Of a DNA stretch of 64,000 nucleotides, positions 1 through 11,774 are shown piece by piece. The position numbers and the translations under genes were made by a program. A model generated the notes under the pieces. The model was given only the letters and a program-made list of their open reading frames with translations, was not told where the DNA came from and did no database searches. Within the stretch, counting starts at the first letter, position 1. Every line of letters starts with the position of its first letter. The stretch is from Buddleja alternifolia (Eukaryota > Streptophyta > Magnoliopsida > Lamiales > Scrophulariaceae): positions 27,103,022 to 27,167,021 of the forward strand of contig CM033399.1 in the NCBI GenBank assembly GCA_019426215.1, written 5' to 3'.

Positions 1-38
1 CTCGCACCAACTTACGTAGTATTATATTGTTCCATATA

Positions 39-40
<2 letters not shown>

Positions 41-72
<32 letters not shown>
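41..72. repeat. (TA)n microsatellite
   Basis: A pure alternating TA run of about 32 bases. Similar TA runs occur near 9038-9060, 30322-30353, 43729-43756 and 44030-44050. Confidence 0.95.
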
Positions 73-73
<1 letters not shown>

Positions 74-192
74 CGAGCGGTCTATACACTAGAATGCTTG
101 CTTTATTTCCATTGAGGATTAACTCCAAGAATGAATGAGAAAGTAGCAGCTTACTATGAGGAACTGGGGAGTGTGGAGGAAGGGGATTCTTT

Positions 193-217
193 GGGGGGTT
201 GGGGTGGGGGTGGGGGG
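193..217 (+). other. Potential G-quadruplex
   Basis: Four runs of four to six G are separated by one or two T, which meets the usual four-run G-quadruplex pattern with very short loops. A biological role is not shown by the sequence. Confidence 0.7.
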
Positions 218-1295
218 AACATAGGCAGAAGAGGCAAAACAACTAGACTAATCTACACATTAACAATTTTTTATTTTTTTAATGGCATTTTGTTTTATTA
301 ACAAAGATGTCAGTCAATCACTAAATTAAGGCAAAACTGCAAAATTCATCATGTAACTTAAAGGGTTTGGCATTTTTGGTCTTTTATTTTTTCATTGGCA
401 AAATTAGCATGGTAACTTTGAAAAAGTGGCAATTTAAGGACAATTGTCACTAGAATTTAAAAAATTGACCGGATTTACCCTCTATATTAAATTTTTTTCA
501 ATTTCCGGCCATTTTCACTTATGTGGACAAATGAACTAGTGTGAGTTGTGACATAGAATAATTGCCACATAGACTGCCATTCGGACCAATTTTTGTCGGT
601 AAAATCACAAAGACATTAAAAATGTCTTAAAAAATCACTAGGACAAAAAATATCTTAAAAAATTAAAAAGAAAACATTAAAAATATCCAAAATACATTAA
701 AAATATTAAAATGTCTAAAACATTAAAAGTTATATATTTTGCATTGATTTAAAGTTTTGAACAACACTATTGCTAATTGACAAAAATGGGGGAGATTTTA
801 ATATTTAAATTATAGAATAAATTTAAATAAATATTAAAAAAATTATAAAAATATTTAAAAAATCCAAAAATGATAATTTTGAAAATGTCTAACAAATTAG
901 AAATATTGTAGTTATTCCTTATTAAATGATATCTAAATTTGAAAAAAATTATGTTTTATCAATTGAAAAATAATAATTCAACATTTAAAATATAGAATAA
1001 TTGTGATATTTAAAAACACGAATGTAAGAAATGCCAAATGGAGATCTCTATAAATAACAAGTTTCTTATATTGAAAGCTATAGAATTCTTCAATATTTTA
1101 AATTAATATCAATTATATATGAAATGACACAAATTGAGAAGTAAAGTTCACTTCGGCAATATTTCGTTGTCGAGATATAGATGAGTTTGACTTATATATG
1201 TTTATGAAAAAGAAAAATCAAATTATTTTATAAAAAATGTTTTATAAAACAATTCTTTATAAGACAATGATACGTCAACAATTTTCATTAAAAAT

Positions 1296-1670
1296 AGGGA
1301 TTAATGCAAAAAAAAATCCTGTGTTAATGCGAAATTGCAAAAAAACACCTGTATTAACGAAATAGGCTAAAAACCACATTGTGTTCTTAAAAAGCCTGCA
1401 AATAGTGGATTTTTGGAAAAAAGAAAAGAGCTTGTTTTTCATATTTTTCACCTTTAATGACATGTTTTTTTGTTATTTTTACACTCTCCAAACAAAGAAG
1501 CATGTCATTAAAGGTGAACAACATGAAAAACACGCTCTTTTTTTTCCCTGAAAAATCCACTATTTGCAGACTTTTTAAGAACACATGATAGTTTTTAGCC
1601 TATTTCGTTAACACAAGTGTTTTTTTGCAATTTCACATTAACACAAGGATTTTGTTTTGCATTTATCCCT
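1296..1670. mobile_element. Foldback/MITE-like element with long inverted arms
   Basis: The left arm (about 1296-1468) and right arm (about 1500-1670) are imperfect reverse complements of about 170 bp with a loop of about 30 bp. The element begins AGGGAT and ends ATCCCT. Flanks are both TAAAAA-like, so a target duplication is possible but not clean. The ORFs over it on both strands are by-products of the palindrome. It could be a non-autonomous DNA transposon or a source of small RNAs; no transposase is present. Confidence 0.75.
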
Positions 1671-2831
1671 TAAAAAAATATACATATCACATGAAAGAAA
1701 ACTTCTAGCTCAAATTTGGTTTTGCCTAAGTATAAAACTTTGTTTTTTCGTTTCTTTGTGGTTACAACCCTAGTTTAATTCACTTGTCTTGTAATCAATC
1801 ATCGTAATTTAGTCACCTTGTGAATTACACTTTGTTCGACATACGGGCTTGTCTAATACTTTTAATCATAGCATTAGTTACCACTCTCTGCACCACCGTT
1901 ACAACGCTGGACATCGCCATAATAGCACTGAACTCGCCTACACCAACGGAAGCGTCGTCAGCTTCTGTAGCCACCCCAAAGCTCCATATTGATTCGAAAT
2001 CGATTTGATAGAACTGAAATCAAACCGATTCATTTCAAAATGAGGCGGTGAAGAAGATGATGTTATGGGCGGTGGGCGAAGAGGTGGCTCGAGGCGGCAG
2101 TGGGTGGTGGGCGTGAAGACGCCGTTCAATGAAGAAGAAGATGATGCTGTTCCTTTTGTCCTTTTCCCTTTTTCTTTTCTGTGTTTCCCATTTCCCATTT
2201 ATTTTATATTTTTATTTTCTTTTTCAGTTTTTTAAGGTTTAGTAGGGGGCATTTTCCGCTTTTTGACGATTCTGTTAGGACAAATTCTGCCGTATAAGAT
2301 TTTGTGAACTAGTGGGGGTATGAGTAATAAAAAAGTTTGAAGGTGTATTTGTAATTAGGCCCAACTAAGAGGGATGGGCGTAATTTAATGGGACGTTTTG
2401 GTAGAAGGGATCGATTTGCACGGGTGTGAAATTAAAAAGATGGTTATGTTTTTGTGGGTGAAAAGACCGAAATAGCCCCTGTTAATATTTGGCCAAAAGA
2501 CTTAAATAACCCTTGTCAAAGAAGCGCGTTTTCTTAAGAGAAACGCTACTTCCCCTTTTTTTCTAATAAAAAGAAAAATAAATGTGTGTAATTACTATTT
2601 CACCCTTCCTTTTATAAAATTCATAACAGGATGAACAGGAGCCGATTCCTCAGTTTAACGCCCCATGATCGAGAGAGAAGAGGGATTTATTTAGTTTGAT
2701 TTTGTTTCACCCAGGCTCAGTCGTCAATTTCCCGAAGGTGATTTATAGTTTTGAAGCATATTTCATGCTTTATGTATCCAGTATTTTATTTTATTTTTTT
2801 ATTTTTTTTGTATTAATCAGGCATTGTCAGA
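1671..2831. other. Intergenic DNA upstream of the DUF1985/ULP1 gene
   Basis: No convincing coding region. Around 2036-2200 it is purine-rich and GC-richer than its surroundings, and it may include the old promoter and leader of the gene that follows. No TATA box can be assigned with confidence. Confidence 0.45.
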
Positions 2832-5800
2832 ATGGCCCGTCGTCTAGATTTTGGAATGGTCCCTCACGACTCCGAGGCATCATCTTCATCTACTCCCCCT
2901 GTAAGTCAAGTAAACCCTAATATTTATATATAAGTATTTATATTTTTTTTGAAATGTGAATTACATAGTCGAAATTTGATTAGATAGACTTATCTTATTT
3001 TAACTAGTTTATTAAAATAAAAGTATTCCTGATTTTGTGGCATAAATAGTGATTTTAAGTAAGTATAGTGGCTTTTATTTCAGTATTGGCTTCATGTGAT
3101 CCAGTATCTTATTTATTAAATGGCAAGTAATATATATTTCACAAATTGTAATTCCTTTATTAATTATTTTTAAGTATACTGGCTTCATTATGATTGATGA
3201 ATTTAGGTAATTTTAGAGAAGAAGGTGTTTTTGGAACCTTACATTACATTAAAGTATGACAACAAGCTCAACAGTTTTGAATAATATTGTATTATTTTTG
3301 TTTCAGGTTCCCACTCTTTGTTTGCCTCTTGGAAATTGTAATTTCAAAGGTAAAATTTCTATGTACTGCAAAATGGCAGAAGAATTCAAATTTATTGAGG
3401 ATTGTTTGAGTGACCATCCTAATGGGATGGCTTGGTTGAGGGATTCTCAGTTTGGCCCTTTTTTCGACGCAACTCCTAACATGAAGATGATTTTAACTCC
3501 TTTGTGGATGCTGCTAAGCCGCAAAGTGAAGTCTGAAAATAAATCCGAGGTTTGGTTTGTTTTGAATGGCATCCCTATTAGATACTCTATGATGGAGCAT
3601 GCCCTTTTGACTGGCTTGATCTGTGATGACTATCCTGAAGCAACTATCCCTTTACCAGCTCATAATTTTTGTACAAGACACGTTGGCAAGAAAATCACAG
3701 TTGGAGGTATCAAGAAAGCACTTACACAGTTTGTGATCCCTCCCCCTGAACTTGAAGAAGGTGTCCCTCCCAGTGATGATAGTAGCAGTCTAACGAGTGT
3801 TAGGCATGGAGCTCGAAGGAACATTGAAGACGAGAAGTTGAAGCTTGCTTTGTTGTACTTGTTGTGCTCGGTATTTTTTTTTTTTGTGGTAATGATAATG
3901 CAAAGATAGATTCCAAATTGATACATATTGTTGAGGGTCTAGAGTTTTCCAGAACCTATCCCTGGGGTCGACGGTCTTATTCTTTTTTGATTGAATCTGT
4001 GACAAGTTTGGACATGCAACAGAAAAGGCTAGCTCAAAGCCCACAGTGAAAATGTCCTGGATTCATTATTCCTCTGATGGCAATGAAATACTTTTTTGTA
4101 ATGCTGCGTTTCTTTGTTGTAATTGGTCTTCTTTATATTTCTCCATATATAATTTGGCTATTGCTTTTGTTTGTTTTGTTAGCTTATTCCATTTGAGTGC
4201 ATCCCCGCACTGTCTCCTAGTATTGCTCGTTTGAGGGAGAATGTGAATTCCACTTTGCCCAGAATTTGCAAGGGGTCTACCAAACTCAAACAGAAGAAAC
4301 AATTTTCCACTTTTCAGGAGGTGCTCAAATTGGTCGTAGACACGAAGGTTAGTGTTTAACTATTTTGCAATGTGAACTGAACACTGTGAAATAAGTTTTA
4401 TGTTCTGAAAAAATCAATTTGTTGTTTATAAATATTGGATTCCACTGATGTTTATCCTTAATTTAGAAGGAATTCCCCATCTGGCTTCTCCCTCTAATTA
4501 GTATATATTATTTGCTTTGTAGGATAGTATTTTAAGCATAATGAAGCCGACTGTGGAGGAAATGTCTTCAATTGACATGGTCAAATTTGCTGCTTATAAT
4601 GCCCCCAACTCCTCCGTGAAGGATCCGACCACCGAATCTTGGACTGCAATACTTGAGAAGGGAGGTCGTATTATATTTGACGATCTTTACGTAGAAGAGG
4701 ATGATGGTAAACGTTCTTTCCTTGGATATCAAACAGGAAACATTACTGATCCTCCTCTACAAATCAAACCATGCGTCTCATCAGCCATTCCGCCTGAGAG
4801 CGTTCCTGATTTTTCATCCATCCCAGAACCCCAAAAGGAAAGTGCTCCCGGTAATTCATCAGAACCTAACAACGAGGTTGTTAGAGTACTCAGTGAAATA
4901 CTGGAAAGAATCTCTGCTCTTGAAAAGGCTTGTCATTTGATGGATTCAAATGTAAGGGTGATGGATTCAAATGTAAGTGGAAGGTTATCCTGTCTAGAAA
5001 GCAGGTTAGAAAAATTGGAGAGATTTAAAAGGGATTATTTTGCCGCTTATTTACAACCATTTGATGCTTCCACGTGCAGTGAACCAGTTAGGGATCATGA
5101 TGATGTTGGTGTGGGTAAAGATGAGGTAGATGATGAGGGTGGCTATGGTCTGGAAGGCGATGTTGCGGAAGCACTTATGGAGTTAAATCAGGACGAGGAC
5201 ATGGTGGTAGATGTGCCCCTCGATGTTGACAATCAGTATCCAAAAACGGACATTAAGGAGTATCCAAGGAGGGAGCGGAAAAGATCCCATAATTTGCAGT
5301 CCCCATACACTGAGTTGTATGCAGCTAAGAAGAAAGTAAGACGGTGAATTTGTAAGTTATGAATTGATATATTTTTGTTGATATTTCCCAGTTTGCTTTA
5401 GATGCATATTGTTTTATCAAAACAGGCCAAGAAGACCATTACAGACCCCCTGGAAAGCCAATTGATAAATGCTGAAATTTTGAACCACGATGGGTAGGGG
5501 AAATTGGGCAGTGAGTTGGAGACCAATGTAGTTGAAGGCATCACCTTTTCAGATGAGAAATTTGTGTTTAAAGAAGTGAAGATAGAAAAGGAAGATGATG
5601 TGGATAATAAAAGGAAGGTGCCTGATGAAATGACTGAGGAAATTGTGGCGAAGAAGGATGATGACCATCATGTTGATTACAATAACTATTTTTTGCCTCT
5701 CATCAAAGATGAGAATGATCTGACTTCTGAGCACTTGTTCCGTAGTCTCACCAAAATCCAAGCTAAAAAAAAAAATACTGGTAAGGCATGAGACATCTGG

Positions 5801-6412
5801 TGTTACAGTTTCTGCTGAATAGTTTCAATGTTTGAAGCCTACCGGATGGCTTAATGATTCTGTGATTGATGTTTACCTGGCGTTAATGAAAAAAAGAGAG
5901 CTGAGGGAACCAACCCAGTATCTGAAATGCCATTATTTTAGTTTCTTATTTTACCCCCTCTTCAATGTTCATGGTTTTGAATCGGTGAAAAGATGGACTA
6001 ATACTAGAATTTGTGGAATGGATTATTCTCTGCTTGATTGCGATAAAATCTTTGTCCCTATCAACAATGAACTGCATTGACATTAGCCATTATCAGCCCG
6101 AAAGACCACAAAATGGAGTATGTTGATTCCATTGGTTATGGTTCTGACGGGGTACATCTTAAAGTGTTTGGTAAATTGGATGAGTACATGAAGCAGTACG
6201 TTAAACACTTTTATGACACAGATATAAATTTGTCTCAATGGCTGCACGAACTCGTCACTGGCAATCCAAAGCAGGAAAATATTCATGACTGCGGTGTGTT
6301 CATGCTTAAATCCATCGACTTTTATTGTAGCAGAGAACACGTTAGACGTGTAAAAGATTTTAAACAGGACAAAATGCCATACTTTAGGCAGAAGATTGCC
6401 TTGGAGATCTGA
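2832..6412 (+). pseudogene. DUF1985 + ULP1-like (C48) cysteine protease, transposon-type, decayed
   Basis: A multi-exon gene with plausible exons 2832-2900, 3307 onward, 4183-4347, 4523-5335, 5426 onward and a terminal protease exon to 6412, joined at GT-AG sites. The N-terminal part (about 3307-4350) has the DUF1985 pattern that accompanies ULP1 domains in plant Mutator-type elements. The last part (5832-6412) is a C48 SUMO-protease-like domain: a GWLND motif, the catalytic His codon at 6075-6077, Asp at 6124-6126 and the Cys codon in an HDCGVF context at 6290-6292. A middle segment is acidic and lysine-rich. Breaks: a frame change at a 12-T run (3874-3885), in-frame TAG at 5495-5497, a frame change at an 11-A run (5765-5775), TAG at 5820-5822 and a one-base frame change directly after the catalytic His. 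Known members cleave SUMO-type conjugates or are transposon passengers; this copy should make no active enzyme. Confidence 0.8.
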
Positions 6413-6699
6413 ATCTACATGTTGTATGATTCTTTGTACACAAAAGGCTGAATTTAGCTGTATTGTTGATTGTATATTGAGAAAATTTTAGATGTTAGCG
6501 AAATGTAATATGTAATGCAATTGTTCCCAGGATGATATGATTTTGAGAAAAAATAATTGTTTGTCTTACCACTTATATCTTCATTAGTTTAGAGTTTAAT
6601 GCAAGACAAACCTTACCTTACCTTTACCCAAAAAAATATTCATAAAAATAAAAAACCAAAAAAAAACAAAAAAAAAACAAATTCATAAACAAAATATTA

Positions 6700-7390
6700 G
6701 GATACAGGATACCCAGTATCCATTAGTATCCTGTTACGTGTGATGGTTTCAGAGTTAGGATATTAGGATACATTCCCCAGTATCCAGTTCCGTTTATAAT
6801 TCTGGGTTACCAGATCCATCAGTATCTTGTTTCGAGTGATCGTTTCAAAGTTAGAATACAGGAGAATCCTGTATTCAGTTTCGTATTTGGCTTATAACTC
6901 TTTCTGCAATTTATGTAAATACACACACACAGGGTCACCCTCGTATCCTGTTCCCAATTCCATTTCGTAAAAGTAAAACAAAACAAATTGAAAAATGTAG
7001 CGTGAATACATTGACGTGGACAAATGAGAAAATTCTATTTCGTAAACCTAAAAAAAAATATTTACAAATGGCAGTGTAAATACTCGAATACAGGATATAC
7101 AGTATCCAGTTTCATATATGATTCTGGTTTACAAGATTCACCAGTATCCTGTTGCTTATGAGGTTTAAAGAATACGCCAATCCAGGATCAGTCCAGTATT
7201 CTGTTTCGTATGAGGGTTATACATTTCTTCCGAATTTATGAAAATACACTGACACAGGGTCATTGCCGTATCCGGATTTTTATTCGAGTGTTAGACTAGC
7301 TGAATACTGGTAACAGGACCTTTAAGTATCCAGTAATATACCCAATTATCGAATACCAGTAACAGGACCTTTTAGTATTCAGTATTCTAA
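6700..7390 (+). repeat. Clustered CCAGTATCC-type motif
   Basis: The short phrase CCAGTATCC, often followed by AGTT or TGTT, recurs many times with variants such as CCAGTATTC and AGTATCTTG at irregular spacing. The same phrase reappears at 8390-8620, 10630-11640, 12230, 13215, 13835 and 18930-19650, so it marks a family of related repeats across about 13 kb. No known element family is assigned. Confidence 0.65.
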
Positions 7391-7670
7391 AGAATTATTA
7401 AATCTGGAATCCACTGAGCTAAGTGGGCTTTTGGGCCATTTGACTGGGCCGCTACAAATTTAATTAAAATTTTCAAATTGATAAGTTGAACAATACAAGA
7501 TTTATATTTTTTGTATTAATTATGTTATATAATTTAATTTTTATTTTATCATGGTAATTTTTATTTTTGACCTCAAGCGTGAACATAAATCTTACAACAG
7601 TTACAATTGGTATGTTAAGCGTTGAACTTATTCCATTTCTTACAATTTTTATTTTCAAACGAATGATTTG

Positions 7671-8208
7671 CACTTTATGTTTTTAATTATCTTTTTATTT
7701 TATTTCTATTCTTTATTATGAAAATAAAAATAAAAAGTAACTTTAAAAACTTTAAAAAATGTTACAAAGGAATGCATTAAAAACTATTTTTAGGAATGCT
7801 TTGAAAAATTATTTTTATTTATTATTATGAAAAAAAAGTGTTTATTAAATTGGTATGTTAAGCGTTGAACTTATGCCATTGAACACTTAATATAAAATTG
7901 TTTATACTTAATGTAAAATTGTTTATAAAATTCATGCATAAATTTTACACGCTTCTTGAAGTTGGTGGAATAATATGCTGGATTCAAACATTTTATCTTG
8001 GGGTTTTTTGTGGAACTATTTTGTTCCATATAAAACAAATCACCTGCACTTTATGTTTTTAAGTATCTTTTTATTTTATTTCTATTCTTTATTATGAAAA
8101 TAAAAATAAAAAGTAACTTTAAAAACTTTAAAAAATGTTACAAAGGAATGCATTAAAAACTATTTTTAGGAATGCTTTGAAAAATTATTTTTATTTATTA
8201 TTATGAAA
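7671..8208 (+). repeat. Near-identical 162-bp direct repeat pair (376 bp apart)
   Basis: 7671-7832 and 8047-8208 match almost base for base. A second short block (about 7606-7635 and 7851-7880) is also duplicated here with a different offset, so more than one local duplication took place. Confidence 0.9.
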
Positions 8209-8413
8209 CATAATTTTGAATGAATAGTGCAATTCAGAAATACATTGTGTATATGTTTACAGAAAATGGTAAAACAGAACAACAAAAAAATCATATCCAA
8301 CATTCTTCTGTTAACAAATGAAACAATAACCCCATAACATCTATACAATTGATATGTTCTTCTCTTGATCTTCCTCAAATTCATTCGCATCCCAGTATCT
8401 CTGCATCCGAGAA

Positions 8414-8520
8414 TCTCGTTTCCCAGTGTCACTGCATTCCAGTAATTTCAGTATCTCGTTTCCCAGTATCACTGCATTCCAGTAATTCCAAATATCTCGT
8501 TTCCCAGTTTCCCGTTATAT
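8414..8520 (+). repeat. About 40-bp tandem repeat, 2.6 copies
   Basis: Units starting TCTCGTTTCCCAG begin at 8414, 8454 and 8495. Each unit contains CCAGTATC and TCCAGTAAT variants, linking it to the dispersed motif seen elsewhere. Confidence 0.8.
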
Positions 8521-8854
8521 CTGCATCCAAATATCCACAAAGACACATGCACATGGCACATATATATCCAAATATCCACAAAGACACATATATACATAAC
8601 CCCTCTTTTCATTTTAGGCATCCAGTATGTCAATGTTCACAAATCAGGAAAAACGTTATTCATAAAATTCGTAAAATAATTAAAAATTCCAGGGGCAGCA
8701 CATAATATATAATATATATATATTAAAAAAAATAACGTCATCGCATAACAAAAAAAAAAAAAAAAACTGCTCCAAAAAAAAAATTGTCCAACATTTCAAC
8801 ACCAAAAAAAAAAAAAAAACACTTGTTCCAACATTCCACCCATCAACACTAAAA

Positions 8855-9602
8855 TTATTCTCCAGCTTCAACGTCCCCATGCTCCAACGTCCATACCTCT
8901 GCCATCAAGTACAGTTGCAGCGCTTGAATTGACGATGGATGTGGAGCATTCATATTTGGTTCTGCCATCAATTGGCGGATTCTTTGAAGCACCTGAAAAA
9001 AAATATTCATTTTATGGTGAATGGATCCATTTCATTTTATATATATATATATATATATATAAATTAGGTTATATTGATAGCAGCAATACCTTCGGGATCG
9101 TAAGAGCCGGGTTCCATCGTTCTCAAAGAATATCAAGTTCGAAGCCACCTGTTATGGAGATGTTGGGATGAAAAACCTTTGTCCGAAAATTGACCTTATC
9201 AAACAACCCAACAAAATGAATAAAAGATCCATTAGCATTATGATGAGACAATTAACATTGCATTTTTATTTAATGTGTCTGTGCTCAAGGTAATAAGCCT
9301 ACCAACGGTGGAGACAACGTATAGTTAGGCCCAAAAGGAATGATCAGATTGAAGAAGTGATCGGCATACGGGCTGTCATTGGGCCATCATCCGTGCCTCC
9401 CAATGGAAGTCATCGTTGTTCACCGGCCCTATGGGGAAAAATACGACACACATAAATACAATTTAACTTAACAAGGATGAGTCCATCAAACCGAATCAGA
9501 TACCAGAGTAATAGTATGAAAGTTACCAGCAGTAAACCAAAATGTTTCATCAATTATGCGTTTCTCCCTTTCAATCCGTCTCCTAATATCACCCAACTCC
9601 AT
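8855..9602 (-). pseudogene. Ubiquitin-conjugating enzyme (E2, UBC fold) pseudogene
   Basis: Four exons read on the minus strand at GT-AG borders: 9602-9527, 9428-9303, 9194-9090 and 8992-8855. Together they follow the UBC fold in order: an N-terminal helix rich in Arg/Glu, the segment AGPVNNDDFHWEA, the SPYADHFFNL strand region, the HPN motif (codons 9170-9162), a WNPALTIPK stretch, and a C-terminal helix followed by a non-standard tail ending in TAA. True E2s carry ubiquitin or a ubiquitin-like protein on a Cys two residues before the DIL motif. Here that position (codon about 9140-9138) is Glu. There is also an in-frame TGA at 9125-9123 and a frame change near 9380-9390. It is a dead copy, retaining introns, so it arose by DNA-level capture or gene duplication and not by retroposition. 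It lies about 2.4 kb from the ULP1-like gene. Confidence 0.8.
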
Positions 9603-9700
9603 GGTGTATATAAGTTATGGAAAACTAAAGAGTTGGGTTGAGAATTTGTGCCTGGTTTGCTCTCTTATATAGTTATGGTTCCGTTGGAATTCTAAAAAGC

Positions 9701-10080
9701 GGCTGATGGACTGTTTGTGAAATGAAAAGCCATGAGTCTGTTGAACTTGAAATTCTAAAACTGTTCGAATGTGTCAGTTGAATGTTGGCCACGCGTCATT
9801 CAATAAATTCAGTGTTGGAGTGGCTGATGGAATGTTTGAGAAATGAAAAGGCATGAGTCTGTTAAAATTCTAAAACTGTTCGAATGTGTCAGTTGAATGT
9901 TGGCCGCGTGTCATTCAATAAATTCAGTGTTCGAGTGGCTGATGGAATGTTTTAGAAATGAAAAGGCATGAGTCTGTTCAAATTCTAAAACTGTTTGAAT
10001 GTGTCAGTTGAAAGGAATGTTTGAAATCAAAAGGAATGTGTCTGTTCTAATTCTAAAACTGTTGGAATGTGTCAGTGGAT
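9701..10080 (+). repeat. 115-121 bp tandem minisatellite, about 3 copies
   Basis: Units starting GGCTGATGGA begin at 9701, 9822 and 9937. Each contains GTGTCAGTTGAATGTTGG and ATTCAATAAATTCAGTG. A shortened fourth copy trails to about 10080. Confidence 0.85.
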
Positions 10081-10244
10081 ACCTGTACAAGTCTTTTCAT
10101 AATGGTGATACCCAATTTATTCCATAAGATCACCTGCAAAATCGAGTCTTATAATTGAAATTGGCGATTAGAAAAGAGAAGTTGATTTTTCCTTGATGTT
10201 TATTTTAATACCCAACTTTAATTAAATTTTTCTTCAAAATTATT

Positions 10245-10286
10245 ATTGATGTTATTTTCGTGCATAGCACGGGGTACACGATAGTA
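10245..10286 (+). mobile_element. Possible Helitron 3' terminus
   Basis: A short perfect hairpin (CGTGC-ATA-GCACG, 10259-10271) is followed after about 10 bases by a GATAGTA end. This resembles the 3' hairpin plus CTRR-type end of plant Helitrons, although the terminal tetranucleotide is not a clean CTRR. A second GTGC-ATC-GCAC hairpin sits at 10312-10322. No Rep/helicase gene or matching 5' TC end was identified, so this is a suggestion only. Confidence 0.35.
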
Positions 10287-10689
10287 AGTCAAATTATGTG
10301 GAACAAGGCGCGTGCATCGCACACTTCAGTTAGGAATAGTAATTAAAGGGAAAAATACACGTCTTAGACTCAAAATGAGCTAAAAAATTGGCTTACAAAA
10401 GATGGAAAATCAGATTGCCCATGGGGCCAACATTGAGATTTTATTTGACTTATGGGACTAAATGTGAGACCAAAATCAAAAAGTGGGCAACTTACGGGAC
10501 GAAAACCGCAATTTTCCCACTAACAGTCATTTCCCAATTTTCCAAGCAAGTATCTTATACAGTTATAAATGCAATTATATTTGATGTGCAAAATACTAAT
10601 ATAATTTTTGTTATCAACATACAGTAATTTTCCAAGATCCCAATACCCGGTATCTCTACATCCATTATCCCATTATCCAATTAATAATA

Positions 10690-11620
10690 CTCGGGTTTTG
10701 TGAATGCGTCTTGTCTATTAAATCAATTTACAACCAACAACTACCCCCGTCTACTAATTAAATGAAAAGTCACAACACACGCAATGTCAGATTTCCAACA
10801 ACACACAAGCAATGTCACATTTCCCAGTATAGTAGTGTACTTGCATCCAGTATCCAGTTATTTGTACTCGTATTTTGTGCCACACATGCTTCTTTTGATG
10901 ATGCGTCTTGTCTATTTATTAAAGAGTAAATTAAAAGTCAACAATGTCAGGGTTCCCACAACACACGCAATGTCACATTTCCCAGTATATTAGTGTACTT
11001 GCATCTAGTATCCAGTTATTTGTGCTCGTGTTTTGTGCCACACATGCGTCTTTTGATGATGCGTCTTGTCTATTAATTATAGGGTAAATTAAAAGTCAAC
11101 AATGTCAGGGTTCCCACAACACACACGCAATGTCACATTTCCCAGTATATTAGTGTACTTGCATCCAGTATCCTGTTATTTGTGCTCGTGTTTTGTGCCA
11201 CACATCCGTCTTTTGATGATGCGTCTTGTCTATTAATTATAGGGTAAATTAAAAGTCAACAATGTTAGGTTTCCCACAACACACACGCAATGTCACATTT
11301 CCCAGTATATTAGTGTACTTGCATCTAGTATCCAGTTATTTGTGCTCGTGTTTTGTGCCACACATCCATCTTTTGATGATGCGTCTTGTCTATTAATTAA
11401 AGGGTAAATTAAAAGTCAACAATGTCAGGTTTCCCACAACACACACGCAATGTCACATTTCCCAGTATATTAGTGCACTTGCATCCAGTATCTAGTTATT
11501 TGTACTCGTGTTTTGTGCCAACTTATGCGTCATCAAGGCTATTAACTAAAGGCTAAATTAAAAGTCACCGCAATATTACATTTCCCAGTATTCAGTTATT
11601 AATACTCGATTTTTCATGCC
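10690..11620 (+). repeat. About 160-bp tandem satellite-like array, 5-6 copies
   Basis: The phrase CAATGTCAG at the head of the unit occurs at about 10783, 10942, 11100, 11260 and 11420 with a degenerate copy at 11571, giving periods of 158-160 bp. Each unit contains CCCAGTATA, CATCCAGTATCCAGTTATT and a GATGATGCGTCTTGTCTATT segment. Copies are very similar, which points to recent expansion or homogenisation. Confidence 0.9.
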
Positions 11621-11774
11621 AGTATTCAGTTATTAATACTCGATTTTTCATGCCTACTAATGCATCTTTTGATGAAATATTTAAATAAATTTACATAAGT
11701 TATTCTAACCCTCACGAAAAATAAGAAAATAAACAAGTATGGAATCAAACAATTAGTCGATTTATGAAGAAAAC

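Larger units (their letters stand above)
1..1295. other. AT-rich intergenic DNA
   Basis: I see no gene here. The stretch holds a (TA)n microsatellite, a G-rich block and long AT-rich low-complexity DNA. Open frames on either strand are short and resemble nothing I know. Confidence 0.6.
6413..8854. other. Gene-free repeat-rich stretch
   Basis: No gene seen. It holds a cluster of CCAGTATCC-like motifs (6700-7390), a pair of 162-bp direct repeats, a 40-bp tandem repeat and A-rich/TA-rich low complexity at 8700-8820. Translated frames are short and repeat-derived. Confidence 0.6.
9603..11774. other. Gene-free stretch with two minisatellites and a possible Helitron end
   Basis: Apart from the arrays and hairpin listed separately, it contains AT-rich unique DNA. 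I see no gene in it. Confidence 0.55.

Noticed and set aside
1275..1584. Overlapping minus-strand ORFs of 62 and 65 codons
   Set aside because: Both are by-products of the foldback arms.
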